From Clostridium sp. (lineage in GTDB: Bacteria; Bacillota; Clostridia; Clostridiales; Clostridiaceae), in NCBI RefSeq assembly GCF_022482905.1, contig NZ_JAKVOI010000001.1:1365958-1429957 (forward strand): DNA of 64,000 nucleotides, written 5' to 3'. Position numbers and translations under genes: made by a program. A model generated the notes under the pieces. It was not told the DNA's origin, made no database searches, and saw only the letters and a program-made list of their open reading frames with translations. Below, piece by piece: positions 9,175 through 17,115 of the stretch; the stretch's first letter is position 1, and each line of letters opens with the position of its first letter.

Positions 9175-9486
9175 TCATGCCTCCTTTGCTTTCAGTCCAT
9201 ATTGTGTCTGTACTTTCATTCCCTCTTTTAATGGAGTGATACATGTTCGGACATTGATCTCACCATCCACTACCATTACACAGTCTGTACATCTTCCAAT
9301 GGCACAAAACACCCCACGTGCTGTCCCTTTTTTTCTCGTATGTCTATGGGTCAATATTCCTGCAGCCATAAGTGCTGATGCAATAGGTTCATCTTCATAT
9401 CCTTCCATCTCTTTACCGTCAAAGTAGAACTTTATCTTCTTCCCTTTCTCATATTTTCCTAAGACAGGATGTTCTAATATCCTCAT
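9175..9486 (-). CDS. HcnA-like [2Fe-2S] ferredoxin subunit
   Basis: A 103-aa protein of the Fer2_4 type. The cluster ligands follow C-x4-C-x2-C-x11-C in GVFCAIGRCTDC...TC, and there is a beta-rich N-terminus (KIKFYFDGKEMEGYEDEPI). Such proteins are the small gamma subunit of heterotetrameric sarcosine oxidase-like, hydrogen cyanide synthase-like and proline dehydrogenase-like complexes. I start at the ATG (9484-9486), eight bases after AGGAG; a GTG three codons upstream overlaps the ribosome site. It is the first of the four oxidoreductase genes and follows the alcohol dehydrogenase by 28 bases. Confidence 0.8.
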   Translation of the reverse strand: MRILEHPVLGKYEKGKKIKFYFDGKEMEGYEDEPIASALMAAGILTHRHTRKKGTARGVFCAIGRCTDCVMVVDGEINVRTCITPLKEGMKVQTQYGLKAKEA

Positions 9487-9514
9487 ATTATTCACTCCTC
9501 TTTATCTTTCTTGT

Positions 9515-10666
9515 TTAATACAATCTCTCATAAATTTTTATCATATCTTCTACCGTAACATCTTTTCTGGTATTTGAAGGACTTCCACTGTCAAAAGCAT
9601 CTTTCGCCATCTTTTCAATGACTTTAAAAAACTCCTTTTTCTCTATACCGTATTGGTTCATATTCGGTACTTCGCATATATTGCAGATCTCATCAAGCTT
9701 GTCAATAAATATCTTTCCAGCTGTCATATCCTCATCTTCATCTCGGGCAGCTCCAATTGCTCTGGCCAATTGGGCAAACCTGTCATAAGCCCCGTCCAAT
9801 GCAAATGACATACATTCCTTCAACAGTATTGCATTTGAAATACCATGGGGTATGTGAAAAAGTGCACCAATCGGGCGGCTCATTCCATGGACAATTGTTA
9901 CAGAGGAATTATTAAAACTGATGCCTGCTTCAAGGGCGGCTATTGCCATTTCTTCACGGGCTTTTTCATTTTGTGTATCTTTATAGACAATGGGAAGATA
10001 TTCAAAAATACGCTTTACTGCTGATATGGCAAAACTGTCTGTCAGCGGAAATGCCTTTTTAGAGGTATAGGCTTCTACTGCATGGGTAAGTGCATCCAGA
10101 CCTGTAGCAGCTGTAACATTCTTTGGTGATGAATAAGAAAATTTGGGATCTACAATTGCAAGTGCCGGTATTAAAACCTTTCCTTTAAGCAGCATCTTTA
10201 TATCATTTTTCGTATCTGAAACAATTGTAAACTGTGTTGCTTCCGAACCGGTTCCGGCCGTAGTCGGAATAGCCGCAACCGGAGGAAGTGGATTTTCAAT
10301 TGTCTTGCCATTATAATCCGATATTCTTCCTTCATTAGTTGCCATTGCACCAATTGCTTTTGCCGCATCCAGCGGACTTCCTCCACCAAAACCTATAATG
10401 AAATCACATTTTTTTTCATTGTAAATATCAAGCCCTCTATAAATCATTTTATCTGTGGGTTCTGAAACAATTTCCGAATATACAGCAGAGCCTACTCCAT
10501 TTTTCTTCAGCATATCTATAAGAATCTTTACATTTCCCTGTTTAAGCATGGATTTTCCTGTCACAATCAATGCCTTTTTTCCCATGCGGCATAAATCCAA
10601 TTCACTCATTTTCAGTGCATCTTTTCCTAAAATTATTTTCCCTGGTGTTGTAAATTGATTTGCCAT
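9515..10666 (-). CDS. Iron-containing alcohol dehydrogenase, candidate sulfoacetaldehyde reductase
   Basis: A 383-aa group III alcohol dehydrogenase that would interconvert an aldehyde and an alcohol with NAD(H). Visible are the dinucleotide motif GGGSPLD (residues 94-100) and the four metal ligands expected for the family: Asp191, His195, His260 and His274. The position after HGMS, often His, is Arg264 (HGMSRP). The next gene upstream is a class III aminotransferase similar to taurine aminotransferases. That pairing is known from clostridial taurine assimilation, where the reductase makes isethionate, so sulfoacetaldehyde is my leading but unproven substrate. The start ATG has GGAGG seven bases upstream; this Shine-Dalgarno sequence lies just after the stop of the aminotransferase. 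Confidence 0.82.
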   Translation of the reverse strand: MANQFTTPGKIILGKDALKMSELDLCRMGKKALIVTGKSMLKQGNVKILIDMLKKNGVGSAVYSEIVSEPTDKMIYRGLDIYNEKKCDFIIGFGGGSPLDAAKAIGAMATNEGRISDYNGKTIENPLPPVAAIPTTAGTGSEATQFTIVSDTKNDIKMLLKGKVLIPALAIVDPKFSYSSPKNVTAATGLDALTHAVEAYTSKKAFPLTDSFAISAVKRIFEYLPIVYKDTQNEKAREEMAIAALEAGISFNNSSVTIVHGMSRPIGALFHIPHGISNAILLKECMSFALDGAYDRFAQLARAIGAARDEDEDMTAGKIFIDKLDEICNICEVPNMNQYGIEKKEFFKVIEKMAKDAFDSGSPSNTRKDVTVEDMIKIYERLY

Positions 10667-10680
10667 TATCAATTCCTCCA

Positions 10681-12009
10681 TTAAATAAATTCTTTATCAA
10701 CTACATACAAAACAGAATCTAATTTTTTCAGTTCTTCCAGCAGCTGTTCTTCGGTAATAATGAGAGGAGGTGAGACAAAAATCATATTTTCATGGGAGTA
10801 TGTCATAAATTTCTTTGCTTTTAACATCCCAATTATCTTGCCCATAATTCCCTCCGTATCTTTTCCATAAGGAACAAGTGGTTCCTTCGTCTTTTTATCT
10901 TTTACAAGTTCTACTGCAGAAAAAAGTCCGATTGACCTTATATCACCAATGCACGGATGTCCATCTTTCATTTTCAAGAGCTCTTCTTTTAAGACAGCGC
11001 CTACCTTATTTACATTTTCCAGAATATGTGCCTTCTTATAATAATTTACGCATGCAACTCCTGCTGCACAAGCCAATGGATGTCCACTATAAGTCAACCC
11101 GCAGGATAATAAATGGTCGTCAAAATATTCTGCAATTTCTTTGCTTACTGCGCAGCCTCCCAGCTGCACATATCCGCAGGTGACTCCTTTCGCAAAGGAT
11201 ACAATATCCGGTTTTACATCAAAATTTTCAAAGGCGAACATTTTCCCGGTTCTTCCCCATCCTGCCATAACCTCATCACAGATCATCATGATACCAAATT
11301 CATCACAAATCTTGCGAACGCCGGGCAAATAGTTTTTTGGTGGAATAATAATACCGTTGGAGCCCGTAATTGTCTCCATTACAATTGCTGCCACACTGTC
11401 CGGCCCTTCATAAATTACCTGTTCCCTCAACTTGTCAACATAGTATTGTCCTGCTGCTTCTTCAGATTCAAATTTTATTTTTTCCCTGTATACATAGGGA
11501 TCAAAGAACTTGACAAATCCGGGTATTCCAGGCTCTAGCGGATATCTCCTCGGTTCTCCCGTCAGGTTTCCTGCTCCGAAGGAGGAACCATGGTAACTTC
11601 TGTAACGGCTGAACACTTTATTTCTTCCCGTATACATTCTTGCCATCTTAATGGCATTTTCATTGGCATCTGCACCTGCATTTGTAAAAAAGACTTTGCC
11701 CATGTTGTCCGGCATCAGGTCGATAATCATCTTTGCAAGAACTGCCCTTGGTTCAGAGCCATAACTAGGTGCAATGTAGCACAATTTGTCAACCTGGGCC
11801 TTGATGGCATCTCCAATATCTTTATTTCCAAACCCCACATTCAGATTTACCAGCTGCGAGGACATATCCGTATACCGGTTCCCCTGATGGTCCCACATGT
11901 AAATTCCTTCTGCCCTTTCAATTACTATCGGATTCAATCCTCTCTGCTTGCTCCATGACTGCAAATTGTACTTCAATAATGTTTCTTTGATTTTCTCTTC
12001 TGTTGTCAT
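10681..12009 (-). CDS. Class III (omega) aminotransferase, taurine:2-oxoglutarate type candidate
   Basis: A 442-aa PLP-dependent fold-type I aminotransferase. It shows the SSQLVNLNVGFGN N-terminal segment, the GEPRRYPLEPGIPGFVKFF region, the PLP-pyridine aspartate in ICDEVMAGWGRTGK (Asp245), and the Schiff-base lysine in SFAKGVTCGY (Lys274). These segments resemble, from memory, taurine:2-oxoglutarate aminotransferase (Toa) of clostridia and bifidobacteria; beta-alanine, GABA and other omega-amines are alternatives. With the adjacent Fe-type reductase it could move an amino group to 2-oxoglutarate and hand the aldehyde on for reduction. The ATG at 12009 has AAGGAG eight bases upstream; a GTG three codons earlier is rejected. 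Confidence 0.8.
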   Translation of the reverse strand: MTTEEKIKETLLKYNLQSWSKQRGLNPIVIERAEGIYMWDHQGNRYTDMSSQLVNLNVGFGNKDIGDAIKAQVDKLCYIAPSYGSEPRAVLAKMIIDLMPDNMGKVFFTNAGADANENAIKMARMYTGRNKVFSRYRSYHGSSFGAGNLTGEPRRYPLEPGIPGFVKFFDPYVYREKIKFESEEAAGQYYVDKLREQVIYEGPDSVAAIVMETITGSNGIIIPPKNYLPGVRKICDEFGIMMICDEVMAGWGRTGKMFAFENFDVKPDIVSFAKGVTCGYVQLGGCAVSKEIAEYFDDHLLSCGLTYSGHPLACAAGVACVNYYKKAHILENVNKVGAVLKEELLKMKDGHPCIGDIRSIGLFSAVELVKDKKTKEPLVPYGKDTEGIMGKIIGMLKAKKFMTYSHENMIFVSPPLIITEEQLLEELKKLDSVLYVVDKEFI

Positions 12010-12076
12010 ATGAATCACTCCTTAATTTTTACAAAAACTTTATGATAATATTTTTATACATATACGCTGTAATAAT

Positions 12077-12790
12077 TTATCTCTTCTCTATCATCCTAAA
12101 CCTGTCCTCAGCATATTTAATAATTCTTGACAATGGTATAACAATAATTAAATAAGCCACCGCGAGAATAGTATAAGATTCTATAGTTAGAAACGTCTGT
12201 GAAGAAAATGTAGTTGCCTTCAATAGTAATTCCGGTACTGATATATAAGCTAACAAAGATGTATCTTTAACAATAGTTGCCAAATAGTTGCCAAATACCG
12301 GAATTGAATTTCGAAAAGCCTGTGGTAAAATAATCCGTATTAGTGTTTCCCAATTGCTGTAGCCCAAAGCCAGGGCTGCTTCTTTTTGTCCATAATCAAT
12401 ACTCAATATGGCAGAACGTATTACCTCCGACAGCAGGCATCCATAATTGAGTGCAAGACCCAGAGTCCCTGCTGCAACTGCCGGCAGTTTCACTGTATAA
12501 TTTATTCCAATTACCTGAATAAATATAGAGAGAATAAGTGGTATTACATAGTACATATATACCAGCTGAACCAACAATGGAGTTCCTCTGATAATTTCAA
12601 TTAAAACTGTCAATATTGCTTTTATAGATTTAAATCTGCTGATTCTTCCCAGTGCAATTACAAGTCCCAGTAACATTGCCAATACAAATGATAATATCGT
12701 CACCTCTAACACAATAAAGAATGCACTCATTAATTCAGGTGCCAATCCCTGTGTTGCTCTGGCGAAGTCCAAATTGCTTAAAGCTTGCAT
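12077..12790 (-). CDS. Polar amino-acid ABC transporter permease
   Basis: A 237-aa HisM/GlnP-type permease with about five membrane helices and the cytoplasmic coupling segment EAALALGYSNWETLIRIILPQAFRNSIP, which contains the conserved EAA loop. It would form the membrane channel of an importer with the ATPase and lipoprotein encoded just upstream. Gene order is binding protein, ATPase, permease, then the catabolic enzymes, so the transporter is probably the entry route for the island's substrate. GGAG lies seven bases upstream of the ATG. Confidence 0.9.
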   Translation of the reverse strand: MQALSNLDFARATQGLAPELMSAFFIVLEVTILSFVLAMLLGLVIALGRISRFKSIKAILTVLIEIIRGTPLLVQLVYMYYVIPLILSIFIQVIGINYTVKLPAVAAGTLGLALNYGCLLSEVIRSAILSIDYGQKEAALALGYSNWETLIRIILPQAFRNSIPVFGNYLATIVKDTSLLAYISVPELLLKATTFSSQTFLTIESYTILAVAYLIIVIPLSRIIKYAEDRFRMIEKR

Positions 12791-12832
12791 CTCATCACTC
12801 CTGTCACATATTTTTATAAAGAAATTGCTGTA

Positions 12833-13561
12833 TTAGTTGTTTATTATTCTCGATAAAAATTGCTTTGTCCGCTCATTCTTCGGATTATTAAAAATCTCTT
12901 CCGGTATACCTTCTTCTACAATATATCCTTTATCCATAAAAATCACTCTATTTGCAACATCCCTTGCAAATGTCATCTCATGTGTAACGACTACCATGGT
13001 CATCCCTTCTTCTGCCAACTGCTTCATAACTGCAAGTACATCTCCTACCAGTTCCGGATCAAGAGCAGAAGTAGGTTCATCAAACAATAAAATATCAGGT
13101 TCCATAGCTAGTGCCCTTGCTATTGCAACTCTCTGCTGCTGGCCTCCAGATAAAACATTTGGATAAACATCGGCTTTATCCGCCAGTCCCACTTTATCCA
13201 GCAATTCCATTGCCTTGTCAACTGCTTCCTTCTTCTTTTTCTTTTTAGTCACAATAGGTGCCTCTATAATATTCTGCAATACCGTCTTTAATGGAAATAA
13301 GTTGAACCTTTGAAATACCATGCCCACTTTCTTTCTCAATTCTCTCACGCTAACAGATTTATCCAATATATTTTTACCCTCACAGTACATTTCGCCGCAG
13401 TTAGGGATTTCAAGCAAATTCATACATCTAAGGAAGGTACTCTTACCTGAGCCTGAGGGGCCAATAATACAGACTACCTCTCCCTTGCTAATTGTTAAGT
13501 TTATATTTTTCAAGACTTCTAAATCTCCAAAACTCTTTGCTAAATTATTCACTTTAAACAT
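12833..13561 (-). CDS. Polar amino-acid ABC transporter ATPase (GlnQ-like)
   Basis: A 242-aa nucleotide-binding subunit that powers import. Walker A is GPSGSGKST (residues 34-42), the ABC signature is [15 protein letters not shown], Walker B is [14 protein letters not shown] and the switch histidine is in VVVTHEM. The length and motifs match the GlnQ/HisP family for polar amino acids and related zwitterions. A lysine run (KKKKKKE) near residue 110 is a local oddity. Upstream, a strong hairpin separates it from the binding-protein gene and probably reduces its expression relative to the lipoprotein. Confidence 0.92.
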   Translation of the reverse strand: MFKVNNLAKSFGDLEVLKNINLTISKGEVVCIIGPSGSGKSTFLRCMNLLEIPNCGEMYCEGKNILDKSVSVRELRKKVGMVFQRFNLFPLKTVLQNIIEAPIVTKKKKKKEAVDKAMELLDKVGLADKADVYPNVLSGGQQQRVAIARALAMEPDILLFDEPTSALDPELVGDVLAVMKQLAEEGMTMVVVTHEMTFARDVANRVIFMDKGYIVEEGIPEEIFNNPKNERTKQFLSRIINN

Positions 13562-13584
13562 GCATTTCTCATTCCTTTCCTATA

Positions 13585-13620
13585 TTCCATACGATATGGG
13601 GACAGTTATATCGTATGGAA
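13585..13620 (-). other. Intercistronic 13-bp hairpin between binding protein and ATPase genes
   Basis: A perfect 13-bp inverted repeat, TTCCATACGATAT (13585-13597) and ATATCGTATGGAA (13608-13620), with a ten-base loop. No U-tract follows on the minus strand; the ATPase ribosome site comes next. Such structures between a binding-protein gene and the other transporter genes commonly protect the upstream message and so raise lipoprotein output. Confidence 0.75.
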
Positions 13621-13630
13621 ATCATTCTTC

Positions 13631-14506
13631 TTAAGGATTTACTGTCTGTCCTTCCTTGACACCTACAAAATATTCTTCTGTCAAGCCATATTTTTTGAGG
13701 ATTTTCATAACAGTACCATCTTCTTTCAACTCATCCAGTGCCTTATTCCACTCTGAAGCAAACTTCTTGTCATCAAGGGGTAATGCTGCACCAATCATAC
13801 CGGAATATTTCATTTCATATGGAGAAAGCATCTTTGCCTTAATGCTCTTGTCTTGTGACAGCTTGTATGCAATAGCAACATTATCAACCATAACAGCATC
13901 TACTTTTTTAGAGGAAAGAGCTAAAAGTGCATCATTAATAGATGGATAAGTCTGTATATTTTTCATATATCCTTCTTTGACGTATTCCTCGGCTACTTTC
14001 ACAAAGCCACTTCCCTGCTGCACTGCAATAGTAGCATTTTTAAAATCCTTCAAACTCTTGAATCCTGCATCCTGTGAAAACAATATGGCTTCTCCTTCTT
14101 TATAGTACACATTACTAAACAGTGCTGCCTTTTGTCTTTCCTTGGTAATATACATGGCAGATGAAACGACATCACAATTACCGTTTTTTAATTCAAGCAA
14201 TAGGCTATTAAATGTTGCCTGCACAAACTGCACCTTATTAATCCCTAATTTTTTGGCAATAGCTGTTGTAATCTCTGCATCCACTCCTTTATATTGTTTT
14301 GTATCTACATCAATAAAACCAAATGGGGCAGTTCCAGTGCCTGCTACAACAATATAGCCTCTCTCTTTAATTTTTTTCAGTGTTTCAGACTCGCCACTAT
14401 TTGTATTGCTCTTTGAATCATTGCCAGCAGTTGAACATCCTCCCAGAATAGTCATGGATAAAACAAATGCCAACATCAATACTGTAATTTTCTTAAATTT
14501 GTTCAT
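13631..14506 (-). CDS. Amino-acid-binding lipoprotein of the ABC importer
   Basis: A 291-aa extracytoplasmic solute-binding protein of family 3. It has a lipoprotein signal peptide: basic MNKFKK, a hydrophobic core and lipobox LGGC with Cys24 as the lipidation site, followed by a Ser/Asn-rich tether. The mature part has the two-lobed pattern of glutamine/cystine-type binding proteins (for example GTAPFGFIDVDTKQYKGVDAEI). It is the first gene of the island operon, with GGGAGG seven bases before its ATG. The ligand is probably zwitterionic but is not identified. Confidence 0.9.
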   Translation of the reverse strand: MNKFKKITVLMLAFVLSMTILGGCSTAGNDSKSNTNSGESETLKKIKERGYIVVAGTGTAPFGFIDVDTKQYKGVDAEITTAIAKKLGINKVQFVQATFNSLLLELKNGNCDVVSSAMYITKERQKAALFSNVYYKEGEAILFSQDAGFKSLKDFKNATIAVQQGSGFVKVAEEYVKEGYMKNIQTYPSINDALLALSSKKVDAVMVDNVAIAYKLSQDKSIKAKMLSPYEMKYSGMIGAALPLDDKKFASEWNKALDELKEDGTVMKILKKYGLTEEYFVGVKEGQTVNP

Positions 14507-14573
14507 TACTTTTCCTCCCTTGTATAATCTTTAATTTTCTTTAATATACTCACTTATTTTTAGATTTTTAAAA

Positions 14574-14601
14574 TTGACAAAATAAAATTTATGGATATAA
14601 T
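14574..14601 (+). promoter_or_regulatory. Plus-strand sigma-A promoter with no protein gene downstream
   Basis: TTGACA (14574-14579), a 16-base spacer and TATAAT (14596-14601), both boxes perfect. Transcription would begin near 14608 and run toward the 3' end of the PucR-type gene, which is on the opposite strand. No ribosome site with an open frame of useful length follows. Confidence 0.5.
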
Positions 14602-14607
14602 TTATAT

Positions 14608-14957
14608 TTGTAAGATATACTGGAATTTTGATTCGGTCCGTATAAACAAAGTGTATATTATGGAAATACGTTTGGCAGTGGATTTTCATAATAGGTAAAG
14701 TACCTTAACTTTATGTGTTTTAGGATCGTCTTCTCTATTCCTGGTTTATGTCAAAATAATGTAATCTAAAAAACAAGTGGATAATCTATATTTAAAAAAT
14801 TGATTATCAAATACAGTAAATGCTTGTAGATTATTAATTTATTGCTATGTTATTTGTGAAATTATTAAATAACATGTATATAATTTATCATATTATAATA
14901 GGAATTCATATGTCCACCGTGTACAAATATATATTGTCATATTTGTGCACACTTTTA
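14608..14957 (+). ncRNA. Candidate intergenic small RNA
   Basis: The region runs from the perfect plus-strand promoter to a 12-bp stem with one mismatch (14919-14930, 14939-14950), which is followed on the plus strand by ACTTTTATAT, so it could act as a terminator. Two further perfect stems lie inside. This would make a transcript of about 350 nt, divergent from the island operon. It is inference from promoter, structures and lack of coding; chance in AT-rich DNA is possible. Confidence 0.3.
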
Positions 14958-14968
14958 TATAAATATAA

Positions 14969-16219
14969 TTAATTTCTAATTCTCAATAGTCTTAAAAATA
15001 TGCCTATTCTCATGGAAAGTTTTATATTAAATACAGTTTCTTCATTTTTTAAATCGCAGTCCAGTATTTCCTCTATCCTTTTGATCCTGTATTTCATTGT
15101 ATTTCTATGCAAATATAATTCTTCAGCGGTATTTCCCAAATTTCTATTATTTTTTAAATAGGCATCCAACGTTTTAACTAAATTTGAAGAATTTTTTTCA
15201 TCATATTCCTTTAGCTTCATCAAATTTTCATCAAATAATCTTCTCATCTCTTTATATGAATTCATTTCAAAAAATAATCTGAATACACCAAGATCTTTAT
15301 AATTTACAATACAATTATTCCTACTAAATTTCTTTGCTATCTCAAGTGACTTTCTCGCCTCCAAAATAACAGTTTTAAATTTTCCCAGCTCTTTACACAT
15401 TCCTCCTATTCCTATACTTACCGTAATAGGTTTCGATTTTTCGTTGATTTCAGCTTTTATGGACTCTGCAATATGTATCATTTTACTTTCAACTGTATTA
15501 TCATCTGCGCTTTTTTCATCCTTGTCCAAAGATACCATTATAAAAAAGGCATCACTTTGAACAACGCAAAAATATTTTCTGTTATTTTTATGTATTACTC
15601 CTTCAATAATAGCCTGAATTCTGCTTTTTATTTCAACAATAGTATTTTCATCATACAGCTCATTGCTTTTTAAAAATAAATTAAAATCATCAATATCAAC
15701 TACCAGTGCACAATAATATGCATCTACATTATATCCATATAAAATAGCTCTGTTTAATATTTCATCAGTAATATCTATATTCTCAAAAATTATTTCCTTC
15801 ATAAAATTATTCATGAACTGTTTTTGAGCATTCTTAGTAAAAATTGTCCTGCAGATATTTTGAGTTACATCTATAAGCCTTACCTGAAATGGCAATTCAA
15901 ATATGGGGAAGTCAATCTTATTTGCAAGTTCTATTACTTTTTCAGGTGTTGATTTTATATAGGGTCCTACATTTATAACGAGTCCGGACAGTTTTCTCAT
16001 ATTTATATCATTAACAAATTTAAGCAGTTTCTCAACATTGTCTCCTATAGCAATACCTGTTATAAACAGAAGTTCTCCCCCTTTTACATAGTTGACCGCA
16101 TCCGGTATTTCAATTACATGAACCCAGCTGATTATCCTGTCCAGTCCGCCGCTTCCCGCTACTATTTTCATTTCTTCAAGTCCAGGAAGATTCAATATAC
16201 TTCTGCAGGTTACAAACAT
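14969..16219 (-). CDS. PucR-family transcriptional regulator
   Basis: A 416-aa regulator. The N-terminal PucR domain begins with LNLPGLEEMKIVAGSGGLDRIISWVHVIEIPD-like sequence, conserved in purine- and amino-acid-catabolism activators. A central GGDEF-like region with no catalytic motif follows, and a C-terminal PucR helix-turn-helix contains NTAEELYLHRNTMKYRIKRIEEIL. I start at the ATG at 16219, nine bases after GGAG; two earlier in-frame ATGs overlap that site. It is encoded directly upstream of the transporter-catabolic operon in the same direction and probably activates it in response to the substrate. The effector is unknown. Confidence 0.88.
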   Translation of the reverse strand: MFVTCRSILNLPGLEEMKIVAGSGGLDRIISWVHVIEIPDAVNYVKGGELLFITGIAIGDNVEKLLKFVNDINMRKLSGLVINVGPYIKSTPEKVIELANKIDFPIFELPFQVRLIDVTQNICRTIFTKNAQKQFMNNFMKEIIFENIDITDEILNRAILYGYNVDAYYCALVVDIDDFNLFLKSNELYDENTIVEIKSRIQAIIEGVIHKNNRKYFCVVQSDAFFIMVSLDKDEKSADDNTVESKMIHIAESIKAEINEKSKPITVSIGIGGMCKELGKFKTVILEARKSLEIAKKFSRNNCIVNYKDLGVFRLFFEMNSYKEMRRLFDENLMKLKEYDEKNSSNLVKTLDAYLKNNRNLGNTAEELYLHRNTMKYRIKRIEEILDCDLKNEETVFNIKLSMRIGIFLRLLRIRN

Positions 16220-16299
16220 ATTATTCATCTCCATAAAAAATTATGTATGTTAATTTTAATATTAATACCTGTTGAATATTATTAATTATATAAAATAAA

Positions 16300-16332
16300 G
16301 TACTATTTTATTATAATATAACAAAATAGTAC
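16300..16332 (-). terminator. Terminator downstream of tepA
   Basis: Ten-bp inverted repeat GTACTATTTT/AAAATAGTAC (16300-16309, 16323-16332), followed on the minus strand by TTTATTTTAT. It ends the tepA transcript before the PucR-type gene and forms the upstream border of the island. Confidence 0.6.
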
Positions 16333-16348
16333 ATAAAACAATTACTTT

Positions 16349-17041
16349 CTATTTATTTTTATCATTTATAAGCTGATGCAGTTTCAAAATTGCCCTGCTT
16401 ATTCCTCCCACCTCATCAATAAGTCCCTCATCTACTGCTTCTTTTCCTATAAGCATGGTCCCTACGTCATTTAACAGTTCATCAGTTTTTGACATCATTT
16501 CATGCAGCTTTTCTTCGGTAATATTTGATGTCCTGACTATAAATTCATTTATTCTGTCCTGTATCTTGTTAAAATACTCAAAAGTCTGATGTACACCTAT
16601 TATCATTCCATTCATTCTCACAGGATGTACTATCATAGTTGCAGATGGCGAAATAAAGGAATAATCCGAACTTGTAGCCAGCGGCACCCCAATAGAATGG
16701 CCACCGCCTATTACCAGTGAAACAGTGGCCTTACTGAGACTGTTTATCATTTCAGCTATTGCAAGTCCTGCCTCCACATCTCCTCCCACGGTATTTAAAA
16801 TTACAAGAACACCTTTTGTCTGCATGTTTTTTTCAATGGAAATAAGCTGTGGTATAACATGTTCATATTTTGTAGTCTTCGTCTGGGGAGGAAGTACTTC
16901 ATGTCCCTCTATCTGTCCTATTATTGGCAGTATCTCAATCCCGTCTCTGGAGTCTTCAAGTGTCTCCCTTCCAAATTCCCTTATATTCTGTCTTCTATTT
17001 TCATCACCTGCTGAAGCTGTATTTTCTTCTTTATCTATCAT
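16349..17041 (-). CDS. tepA: ClpP-like translocation-enhancing serine protease TepA
   Basis: A 230-aa member of the ClpP/crotonase fold related to Bacillus TepA (YmfB). It contains the oxyanion region GGDVEAGLAIAEMI, the GHSIGVPLATSS segment carrying the nucleophile-equivalent serine, and the HPVRMNG region, in the ClpP Ser-His-Asp order. TepA is linked to spore or secretion-related proteolysis in Bacillus, where it lies next to dapA and spoIIIE, as in this neighbourhood. I start at ATG 17041 because GGAGG lies close upstream; the longer frame adds 15 residues with no ribosome site. It follows the aspartokinase gene by about 75 bases. Confidence 0.85.
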   Translation of the reverse strand: MIDKEENTASAGDENRRQNIREFGRETLEDSRDGIEILPIIGQIEGHEVLPPQTKTTKYEHVIPQLISIEKNMQTKGVLVILNTVGGDVEAGLAIAEMINSLSKATVSLVIGGGHSIGVPLATSSDYSFISPSATMIVHPVRMNGMIIGVHQTFEYFNKIQDRINEFIVRTSNITEEKLHEMMSKTDELLNDVGTMLIGKEAVDEGLIDEVGGISRAILKLHQLINDKNK

Positions 17042-17115
17042 AATATCTCCTCCATACTCAAAATGTGTATAGTATATTTTGTGCATAGGGGAAATTCAAT
17101 ATTCATTAAAACAAT

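Larger units (their letters stand above)
14507..14968. promoter_or_regulatory. 462-base intergenic control region between pucR-type gene and island operon
   Basis: There is no protein gene here. It must hold the promoter of the island operon, but I could not identify a convincing minus-strand sigma-A promoter. It holds several inverted repeats: GATAATC/GATTATC (14780-14786, 14802-14808), ATGTTATTT/AAATAACAT (14847-14855, 14867-14875), and the long stem at 14919-14950. It also holds a strong plus-strand promoter described separately. The repeats may be regulator sites or elements of a structured RNA. Confidence 0.5.

Noticed and set aside
6085-9486. Naming the flavin/iron-sulfur genes as hydrogen cyanide synthase (hcnABC)
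   Set aside because: The architecture is similar, but the same subunit types serve proline, sarcosine, opine and other amine dehydrogenases. The extra [4Fe-4S] motifs, the separate BFD gene and the aminotransferase neighbours argue against cyanide production.
5990-13610. Short shared sequence TATGGG(G)ACAGTT in the island terminator and in the loop of the 13585-13620 hairpin, as possible insertion-element ends
   Set aside because: About 12 bases with an indel is too short to support a mobile element, and no transposase or target duplication was seen.
6009-16348. Direct repeats or attachment sites flanking the island
   Set aside because: Both flanks were compared by eye; only short AT-rich resemblances (AGTACA-type) were found, no convincing repeat, integrase or tRNA.
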